Below are positions 1 through 7,436 of a stretch of 13,558 nucleotides of DNA, piece by piece. The first letter of the stretch is position 1. Each line of letters begins with the position of its first letter. The DNA comes from an uncultured Chromatiaceae bacterium. GTDB lineage: Bacteria > Pseudomonadota > Gammaproteobacteria > Enterobacterales > Alteromonadaceae. The translations under genes were made by a program, and so were the position numbers. Location: NCBI GenBank assembly GCA_946482325.1, contig CAMLRA010000112.1, forward strand, positions 1 to 13,558, given 5' to 3'. The notes beneath the pieces were generated by a model, which was given only the letters and a program-made list of their open reading frames with translations, had not been told where the DNA came from and ran no database searches.

Positions 1-1209
1 ATTGGCATGTAGCCGCGCGCGACCTTCTTCATCGCCGGCGCGGTCTTTTTCATAATGTGTATGACGGTATGACGCGACACGGGTGGCTTTGGATACATCG
101 GCTTTCGGGTCCAGAATAGGCCGGCCCTGCGCATCCACATGGGTATAACGCTGTAACTGGCCATTGCCGGTACCGCGGTTCACGCGTTTGCCGTCTTTGT
201 CTGTGACATACACCTGATAAGGTGGCAGCCAGTCGCCGCGACCGCTTTGTAAATGCAGGTAAGGCGTGACGGTTAAATCAGTCTCATCGGCCAGTTCCTG
301 TTCCCATTTCACGTAGCTGAAACTGTTTTCGCGCAGCGTCGACCAGGTTTCGGCGAAGTTCTGGTCAATCTCCGGATCGCCGGTCCATTGGCTGGTCAGA
401 CGGTCCCAGGTCGGATTTTGCTCAAAATCGGCCAACGAGACGGTGTTGTAGTTGTCTTCTGCGGTGTCGTCATAGGAGAAACGTGCGGTGATTTTGCTGT
501 GCTCAAGTTCAGTCACAGACTTGGCTTCAAAATGCGTGCGCTCGGCAAAACCATTGCTGCCAGTGCCAATCCAGCGGTTGTTAAAGCCGTCTGACAAGCT
601 GAAATAGGCCGTGGTGTTGCCAAACAGCTGGCCCGTGTCATAACGGGTGTAATATTTACGTGCGTTGTGGTCGCCGCCGGTAATGCCAGCTCGTACGCCG
701 GCTTCGGCTTCGGGGGCTGCTGAGACAAAGTTCAGCGTGCCGCCGAGTGCATCTAAAGACGCGGAAGCGATATCCGCAGTGCCTTGTGCTACTTCAACCG
801 ATGCAGTGTTTTCTGTATCTAAATAGCGGTTGGCTTTACTGCCGCCACCATAAGCCGAACCGCCGTTTGGCAAACCATCGATGGTGATACCGAGCTGTTG
901 TTCGTTTAAATTAACGTTAAAACCGCGCATGGAGATGGTCGTGGACCAGTCATCAGCACCAAATGCATCGCCCTGGCCAACACTGACGCCTGGCAGATAT
1001 TTAATCGCATCCAGTACGTTGCCGGCTGGCGAAACTGTATCCAGCATAGCTTCATCTGTACTGTTATTGGCGTAAGCAATGCGTTGGCCTGTGACCGCAA
1101 TTTTTTCGATAGCGGCTTCAGCGCTGGCATCTGCTGCTGCAAAACTAGGGCCCGTGGTAAAAAAGGTGCTGGTCAAAGCCAGGCTGATCAGTGATTTGCG
1201 AAACTGCAC
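1..1209 (-). CDS. TonB-dependent outer-membrane receptor, N-terminal part (3' end beyond window)
   Basis: Outer-membrane active transporter energised by TonB-ExbBD; only the first 403 codons lie in the window. The GTG start at 1207-1209 has GGAG (minus strand, 1216-1219) six bases upstream and gives a signal peptide ending near residue 28 (hydrophobic stretch, then SFAAADA). A TonB-box-like segment EKIAVTGQR follows, then a plug domain at about residues 45-160 containing LPGVSVG, ISMRGFN, ITIDGLPNGG and DALGGTLNF, all characteristic of the family. The remainder looks like the first strands of the beta-barrel. The ligand cannot be told from this part. A PhoB-type half-site array sits just upstream, so phosphate-limitation control is likely and the ligand may be a phosphorus source (inference). 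The gene follows the patatin gene on the same strand but appears to have its own promoter. Confidence 0.93.
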   Translation of the reverse strand, partial: MQFRKSLISLALTSTFFTTGPSFAAADASAEAAIEKIAVTGQRIAYANNSTDEAMLDTVSPAGNVLDAIKYLPGVSVGQGDAFGADDWSTTISMRGFNVNLNEQQLGITIDGLPNGGSAYGGGSKANRYLDTENTASVEVAQGTADIASASLDALGGTLNFVSAAPEAEAGVRAGITGGDHNARKYYTRYDTGQLFGNTTAYFSLSDGFNNRWIGTGSNGFAERTHFEAKSVTELEHSKITARFSYDDTAEDNYNTVSLADFEQNPTWDRLTSQWTGDPEIDQNFAETWSTLRENSFSYVKWEQELADETDLTVTPYLHLQSGRGDWLPPYQVYVTDKDGKRVNRGTGNGQLQRYTHVDAQGRPILDPKADVSKATRVASYRHTHYEKDRAGDEEGRARLHAN

Positions 1210-1255
1210 GATATTCTCCGTATTGTTATAAAATCGCGGATATTCTCTGCAGCTT

Positions 1256-1319
1256 CAATGACGTTGGTGTGAAGTCACAGTGACAAAACTGCGACTTCGT
1301 TGTGACGGAATTACGACAG
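1256..1319 (-). promoter_or_regulatory. Tandem PhoB-binding array (PHO box) upstream of the TonB-dependent receptor
   Basis: Read on the minus strand, GTC trinucleotides occur at 1317-1315, 1306-1304, 1295-1293, 1284-1282 and 1262-1260, with a degenerate TTC at 1273-1271. That is six half-sites at exact 11-bp steps. The first two form CTGTCGTAATTCCGTCAC (1319-1302), which matches 15 of 18 positions of the E. coli PHO box CTGTCATAAATCTGTCAC. PhoB dimers bind 11-bp direct repeats upstream of, or replacing, the -35 element. Candidate -10 elements downstream are GAATAT (1245-1240), at the right distance for a PhoB promoter, and TATAAC (1230-1225), a better match but very close to the start codon. 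Confidence 0.8.
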
Positions 1320-1321
1320 TG

Positions 1322-2386
1322 TTAGTTTTTTTCTCCAAAGGGCCTGAGTAAAAAGTTACCTTGGGCCAGGTCCTCGGCCAGTTCAAAAGAACGCCCGGTG
1401 ACTTCCTGCCAATAAGCGATACGGACCGGATCGGGGAGTTTATTAAAATCGGTCCGGTCCGGAATTTTGCCAAACGGCAGGCTGGCCACCCATTCAGGTG
1501 TCGGGCATAGCATCGCGACCTGCTGAAAATCTTTGGCTCTAGCCCGGCGCCACGGCAATGATTTATCAAACCAGCCTGGACTGGCGTGTGGATAAAAGTG
1601 CGGAAATAGCACCAGGCCTGATGTCTGAAATGGCCAGGCAAAGTGATAATCGGTCAGGCCGCCATCGATAAATTGGCCAGGTTGCATGCCGGCGATCTCG
1701 GTGACAGGATCCAGCACTAAGGGTATGGAACCTGAGGCCAGTAGCGCAGGCTGCAGATTAGCGGTGGTGAGGGCCTGGCGTTCCGTCGGCAGATCCGCCG
1801 GTGCTGTTACATTACTGTCTTTTTGTGCAAACAGCACACGCTGGTAAAACCGGCCAAGCCAGGGACGATGTATAAGATTCAGCGCCGCTGTGCCGGTGAT
1901 TTGTCCAAGCTGACCAAACCGGCTTTGTGCCAAAGGCCGGCCTTTTTTCTGCGCCACGATAAAATTCAACCGAAAGGTCGTATTACTGACCACTTGCGTC
2001 ACATGCGCCGCATTTGGGAATACAGCATCAAGCACTGTTTTAGAAATAGCGGTGACTTCGTTGGTGGGGGCTTTCGCCGGATAACACAAAGTGCGGTAAG
2101 CATCACAAAAACGCCGCGAGGCGCCAGCGCCATCATGTTGTGCATAACAGGCAAAACGCCAGGCGCCGGCTGAACTACCTAATAATTCCAATGGCTGCTG
2201 GCGGTCTTTGAAAAAAGTACTGAGCAGATATTGGTCCAGGCCAAACAAGCTAAACCACTTCGGACCACCGCTGGCGCCGACCAGCATGTCGATGTCCTGT
2301 GCACGTAAACCATCGCGGCTGATGCGGGCATAAGCGTTGGCACCGGCTAACAATTGTAGTCGAGGGTGTAGGCGATTGGGCTTCAA
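1322..2386 (-). CDS. Patatin-like phospholipase family protein
   Basis: Predicted serine acyl hydrolase of 354 residues. The glycine-rich oxyanion segment GASGGPKW is at residues 38-44, the nucleophile elbow GSSAG at 70-74 (Ser72), and the dyad aspartate in FIDGGLTDY (Asp241). These match the patatin Ser-Asp dyad in order and spacing. No signal peptide or membrane segment is apparent, so it is probably cytoplasmic or peripheral. The start is the TTG at 2386-2384: it overlaps the TGA stop of the upstream dGTPase gene (TTGA) and has a perfect GGAGG (2397-2393) six bases upstream. A longer frame opening at 2500 would run 117 bases into the dGTPase gene and lacks such support. The two genes are therefore translationally coupled. 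The family is common in gammaproteobacteria; substrate and role are not known to me. Confidence 0.85.
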   Translation of the reverse strand: MKPNRLHPRLQLLAGANAYARISRDGLRAQDIDMLVGASGGPKWFSLFGLDQYLLSTFFKDRQQPLELLGSSAGAWRFACYAQHDGAGASRRFCDAYRTLCYPAKAPTNEVTAISKTVLDAVFPNAAHVTQVVSNTTFRLNFIVAQKKGRPLAQSRFGQLGQITGTAALNLIHRPWLGRFYQRVLFAQKDSNVTAPADLPTERQALTTANLQPALLASGSIPLVLDPVTEIAGMQPGQFIDGGLTDYHFAWPFQTSGLVLFPHFYPHASPGWFDKSLPWRRARAKDFQQVAMLCPTPEWVASLPFGKIPDRTDFNKLPDPVRIAYWQEVTGRSFELAEDLAQGNFLLRPFGEKN

Positions 2387-3633
2387 CTGAGGCCTCCGTA
2401 TAAACGCTGCATCATCCGGCTGGCATACTCGTCGGTCATGCCGGCGATATAGTCGCAAACTACACGCTCGCCACCTTGATGTACGGCTGATAATTGCCAA
2501 CGCTGACGCGTATTGGCAGGTAACAGCCGTTCTGGTTCGGCCACGAAGGCGTTAAACAATGCCTGTACTGTGCGCTGACCGCGAAATTCATTTTGCTGTA
2601 ATTCCGGGTGTCGGATCACGTAGTGATAAATGAAGTTTTTAAGCAGCTGTAGTATATGGTGCTCGGCTTGTGGCAACACCGCGTTGTAGCGCAGCAGCGG
2701 CTCAGTCACTTCAGGCAGCACATCGGCAAGCTGTATCGAAGTGATCAGCCGGTTTACCAGACTGCCAATAGCCGTTTTACGAATATGGTGCTCGCTGCGA
2801 AACAATTGGGTGCCGATGAGCCGCAGGAAAGTCAGATCTGCGTTATCGAGGGCCGCATCCTGCAGTGTCTGTTGCCATTGCTCAGCACTGACGGTGCCGG
2901 TGACCACGGCATCTTCAAGGTCATGCACACCGTAAGCGATATCGTCAGCCAGCTCCATGATGGATGCATCCAGCGACTTATAGCAGGAACGCGGCACATT
3001 GCCCGTGTATATCTGGCGCTGAAAAATATCCCGATCAGTACCTGACAATGGCGCTAACACCCAGTCCAGTAACGCTGCGTCTTCGCGATAAATGGCTTTG
3101 ACAGGCTTGGAGAGCCCATCCGGCAAGTGTTCCGGCTGTAAAACCGGGTATTTCAGCAGGCCGAGCAGCGTGCGCCGGCACAAATCCATACCACCTGTCT
3201 CAGTGTAAGGTTCTAATTTTCCGACGATACGAAACGTCTGGCCGTTGCCTTCAAAACCACCAAAAGCACGCATTTTATCATTCAGCGCCGTCTCGCCGCC
3301 GTGGCCATACGGAGGATGTCCCAGATCGTGGGCGAGGCACAGCGATTCCATCAGGGCATCATCTGGTAATAAACCGGCAGATACAGCTGGTGGCAGGACT
3401 TTGGTGCGTAACTGCGCCACTAAAGCAGTGCCGATTTGAGCCGCTTCGAGTGAGTGCGTCAGGCGGGTACGGTAAAAATCGTTTTGGCCGATGCTCATGA
3501 TCTGAGTTTTTGCCTGCAGGCGACGAAAAGCTGCACTGTGCAGAATACGGGCTTTATCCCGTTGATAGGGCGAACGATGGTCGCCCGGTCTTTCACCCTG
3601 AAGGGATAAATGTCGTGCAGTCCAGATGTCCAT
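2383..3633 (-). CDS. dgt: dGTPase (deoxyguanosine triphosphate triphosphohydrolase, anti-phage/Dgt family)
   Basis: HD-domain enzyme that hydrolyses dGTP to deoxyguanosine and triphosphate, lowering the dGTP pool; relatives of this type have been shown to restrict phage. The protein is 416 residues. Family motifs appear in order: RDKARILHSAAFRRLQAKTQ near residues 25-44, RTRLTHS with His60, the HD motif AHDLGHPPYGHGGE at 101-114 (His102, Asp103), GNGQTFRI near 129-136, and ELADDIAYGVHDLEDA at 227-242 supplying the last metal-binding aspartate. The ATG at 3633-3631 is preferred because AGGAGA (minus strand, 3644-3639) precedes it by five bases and translation from it begins close to the conserved region. 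A GTG-started extension to 3720 has no such site. It is shorter than E. coli Dgt (about 505 residues) and closer to the roughly 440-residue Vibrio/Shewanella type. It is coupled to the patatin gene downstream and divergent from yebG. Confidence 0.92.
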   Translation of the reverse strand: MDIWTARHLSLQGERPGDHRSPYQRDKARILHSAAFRRLQAKTQIMSIGQNDFYRTRLTHSLEAAQIGTALVAQLRTKVLPPAVSAGLLPDDALMESLCLAHDLGHPPYGHGGETALNDKMRAFGGFEGNGQTFRIVGKLEPYTETGGMDLCRRTLLGLLKYPVLQPEHLPDGLSKPVKAIYREDAALLDWVLAPLSGTDRDIFQRQIYTGNVPRSCYKSLDASIMELADDIAYGVHDLEDAVVTGTVSAEQWQQTLQDAALDNADLTFLRLIGTQLFRSEHHIRKTAIGSLVNRLITSIQLADVLPEVTEPLLRYNAVLPQAEHHILQLLKNFIYHYVIRHPELQQNEFRGQRTVQALFNAFVAEPERLLPANTRQRWQLSAVHQGGERVVCDYIAGMTDEYASRMMQRLYGGLS

Positions 3634-3713
3634 ATACGTCTCCTGTGCTGATTTCCCTATCTTACTGAAATTATTGGATAACTGCGACATTGTGCGATTG
3701 GAATAAATAACAC

Positions 3714-3743
3714 TGGACACATATACAGTATATGCTGTATAAA
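3714..3743 (+). promoter_or_regulatory. yebG promoter
   Basis: A -35-like TGGACA at 3714-3719 (5 of 6) and a -10-like TATAAA at 3738-3743 (5 of 6) are separated by 18 bases. The -10 lies inside the LexA box, the usual geometry for repression by occlusion. Confidence 0.6.
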
Positions 3744-3750
3744 ATAACAG
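3735..3750 (+). promoter_or_regulatory. LexA box (SOS operator) of yebG
   Basis: CTGT at 3735-3738 and ACAG at 3747-3750 are separated by exactly eight A/T bases. With flanks it reads TGCTGTATAAAATAACAGTA, close to the gammaproteobacterial consensus CTGT-N8-ACAG with outer TA. The site overlaps the yebG -10 and lies about 100 bases upstream of the divergent dGTPase start. yebG is a known LexA-regulated gene in E. coli, so site and gene corroborate each other. Confidence 0.93.
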
Positions 3751-3782
3751 TACATAAAATGATTCACCTTCAGGAGCTAATC

Positions 3783-4109
3783 ATGCCAGTTGTCATTCAA
3801 TACGTAGTAGAACGTGATGGAGAAGCGAAAATGACTTTTGCCAGCAAACAGCAAGCGGATGCTTATGACAAAATGCTCGACCTTGCGGAAATGATGCAAG
3901 AGATTATTGGTCGCAGTGACTTACTCGGAGAAGCGCAAACCGAAGCTTTATCCTTATATCTGGCACAGCAAAAAGATGAATTGTTGCTGGCGTTACAGGG
4001 CAAGGCCAAAGCGGTGAAAAAATCGAAAGAGGAGCAGGCCGCCGAGCCGGAACAACGTGCAGATGAGGCAGAGCCGGCTGCTGTCGCTGAATTAGCTGAG
4101 GCGGCTTAA
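3783..4109 (+). CDS. yebG: YebG family SOS-induced protein
   Basis: Small cytoplasmic protein of the LexA regulon, 108 residues; biochemical role still poorly defined. The N-terminal 75 residues match YebG: a YVV-x-RDGE-like start, then KMTFASKQQADAYDKMLDLAE and EALSLYLAQQKDELL. The tail after about residue 78 is charged and rich in Ala and Glu, probably disordered, and longer than that of E. coli YebG (about 96 residues). The ATG at 3783 is preceded by AGGAG (3772-3776) at six bases. An in-frame ATG at 3732 would sit inside the promoter and LexA box and is rejected. It is a monocistronic unit divergent from dgt, with a terminator immediately downstream. Confidence 0.95.
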   Translation: MPVVIQYVVERDGEAKMTFASKQQADAYDKMLDLAEMMQEIIGRSDLLGEAQTEALSLYLAQQKDELLLALQGKAKAVKKSKEEQAAEPEQRADEAEPAAVAELAEAA

Positions 4110-4113
4110 GCCG

Positions 4114-4144
4114 CCAGGGCACAGTGATATGTGCGTGGTTTTTT
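4114..4144 (+). terminator. Rho-independent terminator of yebG
   Basis: GCACA (4119-4123) pairs with TGTGC (4130-4134) around a six-base loop. The stem is extended by CCA (4114-4116) with TGG (4136-4138) past a small internal bulge, and is followed by TTTTTT at 4139-4144. A separate perfect 16-bp palindrome, GGCGGCTTAAGCCGCC, at 4100-4115 contains the yebG stop codon and may form an alternative hairpin. Confidence 0.7.
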
Positions 4145-4156
4145 GAATGTCGTCTG

Positions 4157-4200
4157 GTGAGATGAGGTTGGGTGCGTGCGATTAGCCGCCTTCATCTCAC
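4157..4200. repeat. 9-bp inverted repeat at the 3' end of the coiled-coil lipoprotein gene
   Basis: GTGAGATGA (4157-4165) is complementary to TCATCTCAC (4192-4200), with 26 bases between. The right arm covers the stop codon of the minus-strand gene ending at 4197. No T-run follows on the minus strand, so it is at best a non-canonical terminator or an mRNA 3'-end stabiliser. Confidence 0.4.
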
Positions 4201-5474
4201 TGGCCTGCTGTCAGACGCTTTAGATCTTCCTGCAGCTGTTGCAACTTTTGCTTAAGCTCCAGAGCTTCGGCAGCATTATCACTTTGGCTCAGCTTTTGGC
4301 GTGTCTCAGCAATGTCTTGTTGGAGTTGCAGTACTTTAAGACCGGGACTCTTGGTTAAATTTTGTTGTTCGGCAGCCAGTTCTGCGGCTAAGTCTTCATC
4401 CGGTGCGTCGTCGATCGTCGTTTGTGTCGTGGTTGCGGCTGCGCTTTGTAGCTGCTGTGCGGCTGTTGCTGCAACCTTTGCTTCTGTCGCAATAACATCG
4501 GCCTTATCGATAGCGCCAGAAACTTGCGATGTCCGTGTTGCCTGCGTTGTTGTCTGGCCTGCCACAACCGGGAGAACGGTGTTGTTAATCACGGCACTAG
4601 TGGTCGAAGGTTCTGCAGCAGGGAGCTGCTGCAGAACCTGCTCTTTGCTTTGCTGCAGTGTCTGTTCGCTTTTCTGCTGCAGCTGCTTGAGGGGTTGTTG
4701 CAGTGCTGACTCGTTTTGTTGTAATTGTTGCACTTGCTGCTGTGCTGCGGTTAGCGGTTGTGTCACAGTCGCTTTGGCTTGCTCTTTTACTTGCCCGGCG
4801 TGCTGCTCGAGCTGGTCCTTTACCTGTTGTACCGGCGATAATACTTGTGCTGCAACTGACTGTTGTGTTTGTTGTAACTGAGTTTGGGTTTGCTGTTTCA
4901 GGTTTTTAAGCTGTTCTATTTTGGTTGCTACCGGCGCTATAGTTGCTGGTACCGGTACTGTATCAGTGAGTTGTTGCTTCGTTCGCTCGATTGCCTGTTG
5001 CTTTAACTTAGTCGGATCGGTGTAATCACTGAGCTCAGCGGGCCATACCGGTACTTGCTCCGCAATTTCACTGTTAAGTTTTTCGGCAAATATTTGTGGG
5101 GCGCCACCGCTTACCAGTAAAACAGCCATTTGGTTGGTTTCAGAGTTCCAGACAAAACCAGCTTTTTCTGCCAATTCTGGCACAGGTGTGTACTTGGATA
5201 CGACATAAAACAACGGGCCTTCCTGCTGGATTTTGTCCGCGGTCTCCAGTAACTGGACAGCGCCGGCATAATGGCTGCCTAGCAATGGTTCCAGCCGCGA
5301 TTGTATCAATGGTTGCTTAAATAAATTTGCTTCTTTTGGGTCAAGGCCCACCATGGGCTTTAATAACGCCCACATTATTTGGCTTTGTGGAGCCAATAAC
5401 ATAGCTGGAGCGACGCACTGTGTCAGGAACAGAGCACTGCAAAGCACCAAAATGGCACGGAATGAGTTGTTCAT
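4197..5474 (-). CDS. Q-rich coiled-coil protein with lipoprotein-like signal, last gene of the HprK-type operon
   Basis: 425 residues, no family recognised. The N-terminus has a short positive region, a hydrophobic stretch and LTQC with Cys20, resembling a lipobox. Gln at -1 is unusual, so lipidation is uncertain but export is likely. Residues about 45-150 look like a compact folded domain (segments GPLFYVVSKYTPVPELAEKAG and QMAVLLVSGGAPQIFAEKL). From about 155 to 285 and from about 365 to the end it is dominated by Gln, Lys and Glu in long helical heptad-like stretches, separated by a Thr/Ala-rich low-complexity segment, consistent with periplasmic coiled coils. The ATG lies two bases after the nucleotidyltransferase stop codon; GGAG is 13 bases upstream, so translation probably depends on coupling. 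It may be a structural partner or a substrate of the upstream enzymes (inference). Confidence 0.75.
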   Translation of the reverse strand: MNNSFRAILVLCSALFLTQCVAPAMLLAPQSQIMWALLKPMVGLDPKEANLFKQPLIQSRLEPLLGSHYAGAVQLLETADKIQQEGPLFYVVSKYTPVPELAEKAGFVWNSETNQMAVLLVSGGAPQIFAEKLNSEIAEQVPVWPAELSDYTDPTKLKQQAIERTKQQLTDTVPVPATIAPVATKIEQLKNLKQQTQTQLQQTQQSVAAQVLSPVQQVKDQLEQHAGQVKEQAKATVTQPLTAAQQQVQQLQQNESALQQPLKQLQQKSEQTLQQSKEQVLQQLPAAEPSTTSAVINNTVLPVVAGQTTTQATRTSQVSGAIDKADVIATEAKVAATAAQQLQSAAATTTQTTIDDAPDEDLAAELAAEQQNLTKSPGLKVLQLQQDIAETRQKLSQSDNAAEALELKQKLQQLQEDLKRLTAGQ

Positions 5475-5476
5475 AT

Positions 5477-6583
5477 TTAATGTGCGTCTCCGGGTCTGGT
5501 TTGCGCATCTGCCAACTGTTGCTTTTTACTGAGCTCGCGGCGCTCTTTGAGTTGTTCCACCGATTTAGCAACCGAATGATACAACAAAGTCAGAGGACCC
5601 ATTTTAAGCAAATGACCCCGGACAAACCAAAAAAAGTGTGCAGGCCGGTGCCAGACACTGGTATGGTCCAACAGATGTGTCAATAAAAACTGCATTTGCC
5701 AGCTCCGGTAGCGGCTCGCAGCCGGTGCTAGTTGCCGAGCCTCAGCTGGCAGCTGGATCGCAAACACTTGTTGCAAGGTTGACAGCGCATAGAATACAGC
5801 AGCCTGAGCGTTAGATTGTTGGGCGGCAGCGACAATGTCACTGAAGGGTCGCCGCGTGATCACTTCTTGATACAGCAGGTATAAGTCGACCAGATCTTTT
5901 ATCAGTTTATGGGTCTCATCCTGATAAAACAGATGGACAGCAGCATGCATAAACAGATGAGCAGGGGATGGCACTGAGAACTCACTATCGGTTAGCCGGA
6001 CCGCTTGTTCGACGATAGGCTCTACCCTGATGTTCTCGCGGGAAGACACCGGAAAAATATGGTGGTGTAAATCGATGTTAGCGCCTCTGAGGAAATGGGT
6101 CAGTGGCGGATGTTGGTGCGTCCAGCGCAAATAGTAGCGCCGGTCATAGGCTGACATACTAAATTCGAGGTAACCAGCGTTTTTAAGTTTTTCCAGCGCT
6201 TGCGCAAAATGGCTGTCCGGTACTAACAAATCGATATCTGAAAACACCCGACCACGCGCGAGAGCATAACCGCCGACCCGATAAGCGACGCCTTTGACCA
6301 CTAATGCCGGCAGTGCTGAGTCAGCAAAAATTTTCTCTAACTCAACCATCTCATTTAATAAAGTGATTTTTTGTTTTTCAGCGTAGTGATAGCCAGAGAT
6401 TAAATGATTTTGTACTGCAGCAGGGATTTGCGGCCATATTCCGGCATCTTGTGCCAGAAAATAACAACTACCCAACAATGCATATTGCCGGGCTTCGTCG
6501 ATAAAAGCTGTCCATTGCTGCGTGGAAGCGGTTTGGCAGTAATGCTCGGGGCCACGGACAAAGGCAATACACTCACTCTTCAT
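5477..6583 (-). CDS. Nucleotidyltransferase family protein (NTP_transf_5 type)
   Basis: 368 residues resembling the uncharacterised nucleotidyltransferase family (polymerase-beta-like fold) often found beside HprK-related kinases. Visible motifs are VVKGVAYRVGG (Lys97-Gly98), then FSDIDLLVP with the paired acidic residues Asp116 and Asp118, and IDLHHHIFP at 170-178 with Asp171, consistent with the carboxylate triad of this fold. The C-terminal part is helical, with an aromatic and basic region near FWFVRGHLLKMGPLTLLYHSVAKS. The predicted activity is transfer of a nucleotidyl group to a protein, peptide or small molecule; the acceptor is unknown. The ATG at 6583 lies inside the end of the kinase gene (11-base overlap), so the two are coupled. 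No signal peptide, so cytoplasmic. Confidence 0.85.
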   Translation of the reverse strand: MKSECIAFVRGPEHYCQTASTQQWTAFIDEARQYALLGSCYFLAQDAGIWPQIPAAVQNHLISGYHYAEKQKITLLNEMVELEKIFADSALPALVVKGVAYRVGGYALARGRVFSDIDLLVPDSHFAQALEKLKNAGYLEFSMSAYDRRYYLRWTHQHPPLTHFLRGANIDLHHHIFPVSSRENIRVEPIVEQAVRLTDSEFSVPSPAHLFMHAAVHLFYQDETHKLIKDLVDLYLLYQEVITRRPFSDIVAAAQQSNAQAAVFYALSTLQQVFAIQLPAEARQLAPAASRYRSWQMQFLLTHLLDHTSVWHRPAHFFWFVRGHLLKMGPLTLLYHSVAKSVEQLKERRELSKKQQLADAQTRPGDAH

Positions 6584-7436
6584 TTAACAGTGCCTCAATC
6601 TCATTAATTGCCAGCTGACCATCGTTATATTCGAAGCAATAACCTTCCACAGCACTACTAAGTCGGCACAAGGTATCAAAGCCTGTTTGTCCCATCACGC
6701 TGTAGTTGAAACTGTTTACCGCCAGCTGCATAAAAAGATGCGACTGTGTTAAGGCATAGCCAGACAACCCTTGTGCTGCAGCATTAAATTTGGGAAATAT
6801 GACCAGCCGGGGGCGAGCAGAAATTTCGCGCTGTTGCCAGCTGTTGGCTGTCGGTCGCAGATACGCCATAGTGCCTTTATGAGTTTTTTCAGTTTTTTGG
6901 TACAGGTGAGCGTCCGGAAATAAACGATTAATCACGGCTAATGAGTTGTTTTTCAGGCTGAGCGGGCGTACGCACGGCACAATGTCACCAGTCAGTGGGT
7001 CGACCATACAATGCTCGTCAGATAATAACCGCCAGCCTTGCAGCATCATCATTGCGCAAAGTGTACTTTTACCGGAACCGGGTGGAGCGGGCAGGATCAC
7101 CGCAGCACCGTTTTTCTCTAACACCGCTGCGTGAATACATAAAAAACGGCTTTGGTAAGTTGCCACGCACCAATTAAGCCCCCATTCGAACATTGGCACT
7201 GCCTGTGACGGTTCAGCGTAGCGAAAATGTTGGTGGCCAAGTCGAAATGCCATACTACCACCTGGTTGCCAAAAGCGGCTTTTGTAGTGGATTCTAAAGT
7301 CGTAGATCGAGTTTGAAGCTTGAGTCTTCAGGACTTCTGGCGTGTAAAGCTCGCAGAGCTGGTGGTATAAGTGGCTTGAGCTGGTGTTGATTTGAAATTT
7401 AAACGGAGCAAGTTCAAGCGCAAATGATTTGGTCAT
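6573..7436 (-). CDS. HprK-related kinase A family protein
   Basis: 287 residues resembling the HPr-kinase-related family called HprK-related kinase A. Residues 100-125 carry the hallmark sequence CIHAAV followed by a P-loop, PAPPGSGKST, with Lys123 and Ser124. The first position of the loop is Ala rather than the Gly usual in the family. The acidic LLSDEH at 138-142 follows, then SLKNNSLAVI (160-169), THKGTMAYLRP (185-195) and NSFNYSVMGQTGF (241-253), which I recognise as family-typical. HPr kinases phosphorylate a serine on HPr, and relatives in lasso-peptide clusters phosphorylate peptide serines. The true substrate here is unknown. The ATG overlaps the stop of the preceding small gene (ATGA) and the 3' end overlaps the nucleotidyltransferase start. 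Cytoplasmic. Confidence 0.88.
   Translation of the reverse strand: MTKSFALELAPFKFQINTSSSHLYHQLCELYTPEVLKTQASNSIYDFRIHYKSRFWQPGGSMAFRLGHQHFRYAEPSQAVPMFEWGLNWCVATYQSRFLCIHAAVLEKNGAAVILPAPPGSGKSTLCAMMMLQGWRLLSDEHCMVDPLTGDIVPCVRPLSLKNNSLAVINRLFPDAHLYQKTEKTHKGTMAYLRPTANSWQQREISARPRLVIFPKFNAAAQGLSGYALTQSHLFMQLAVNSFNYSVMGQTGFDTLCRLSSAVEGYCFEYNDGQLAINEIEALLNEE

Noticed and set aside
388..1142. Several frames of 60-80 codons within the TonB-dependent receptor
   Set aside because: The minus frame open from the GTG at 1209 to the window edge encodes a clear receptor; the others are shadows.
1823..2173. 116-codon plus-strand frame
   Set aside because: Antisense to the patatin gene between its two catalytic motifs; no independent support.
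2387..2500. N-terminal extension of the patatin gene
   Set aside because: It overlaps the conserved dGTPase C-terminus and lacks a ribosome site, whereas the TTG at 2386 has GGAGG at ideal spacing.
2656..3045. 129-codon plus-strand frame
   Set aside because: Lies fully antisense to the well-supported dGTPase gene and has no recognisable motif.
4312..4881. 189-codon plus-strand frame rich in Cys and Ser
   Set aside because: It is the antisense of the Gln/Ala-rich repeats of the coiled-coil gene; the composition is a by-product and it has no ribosome site or homology.
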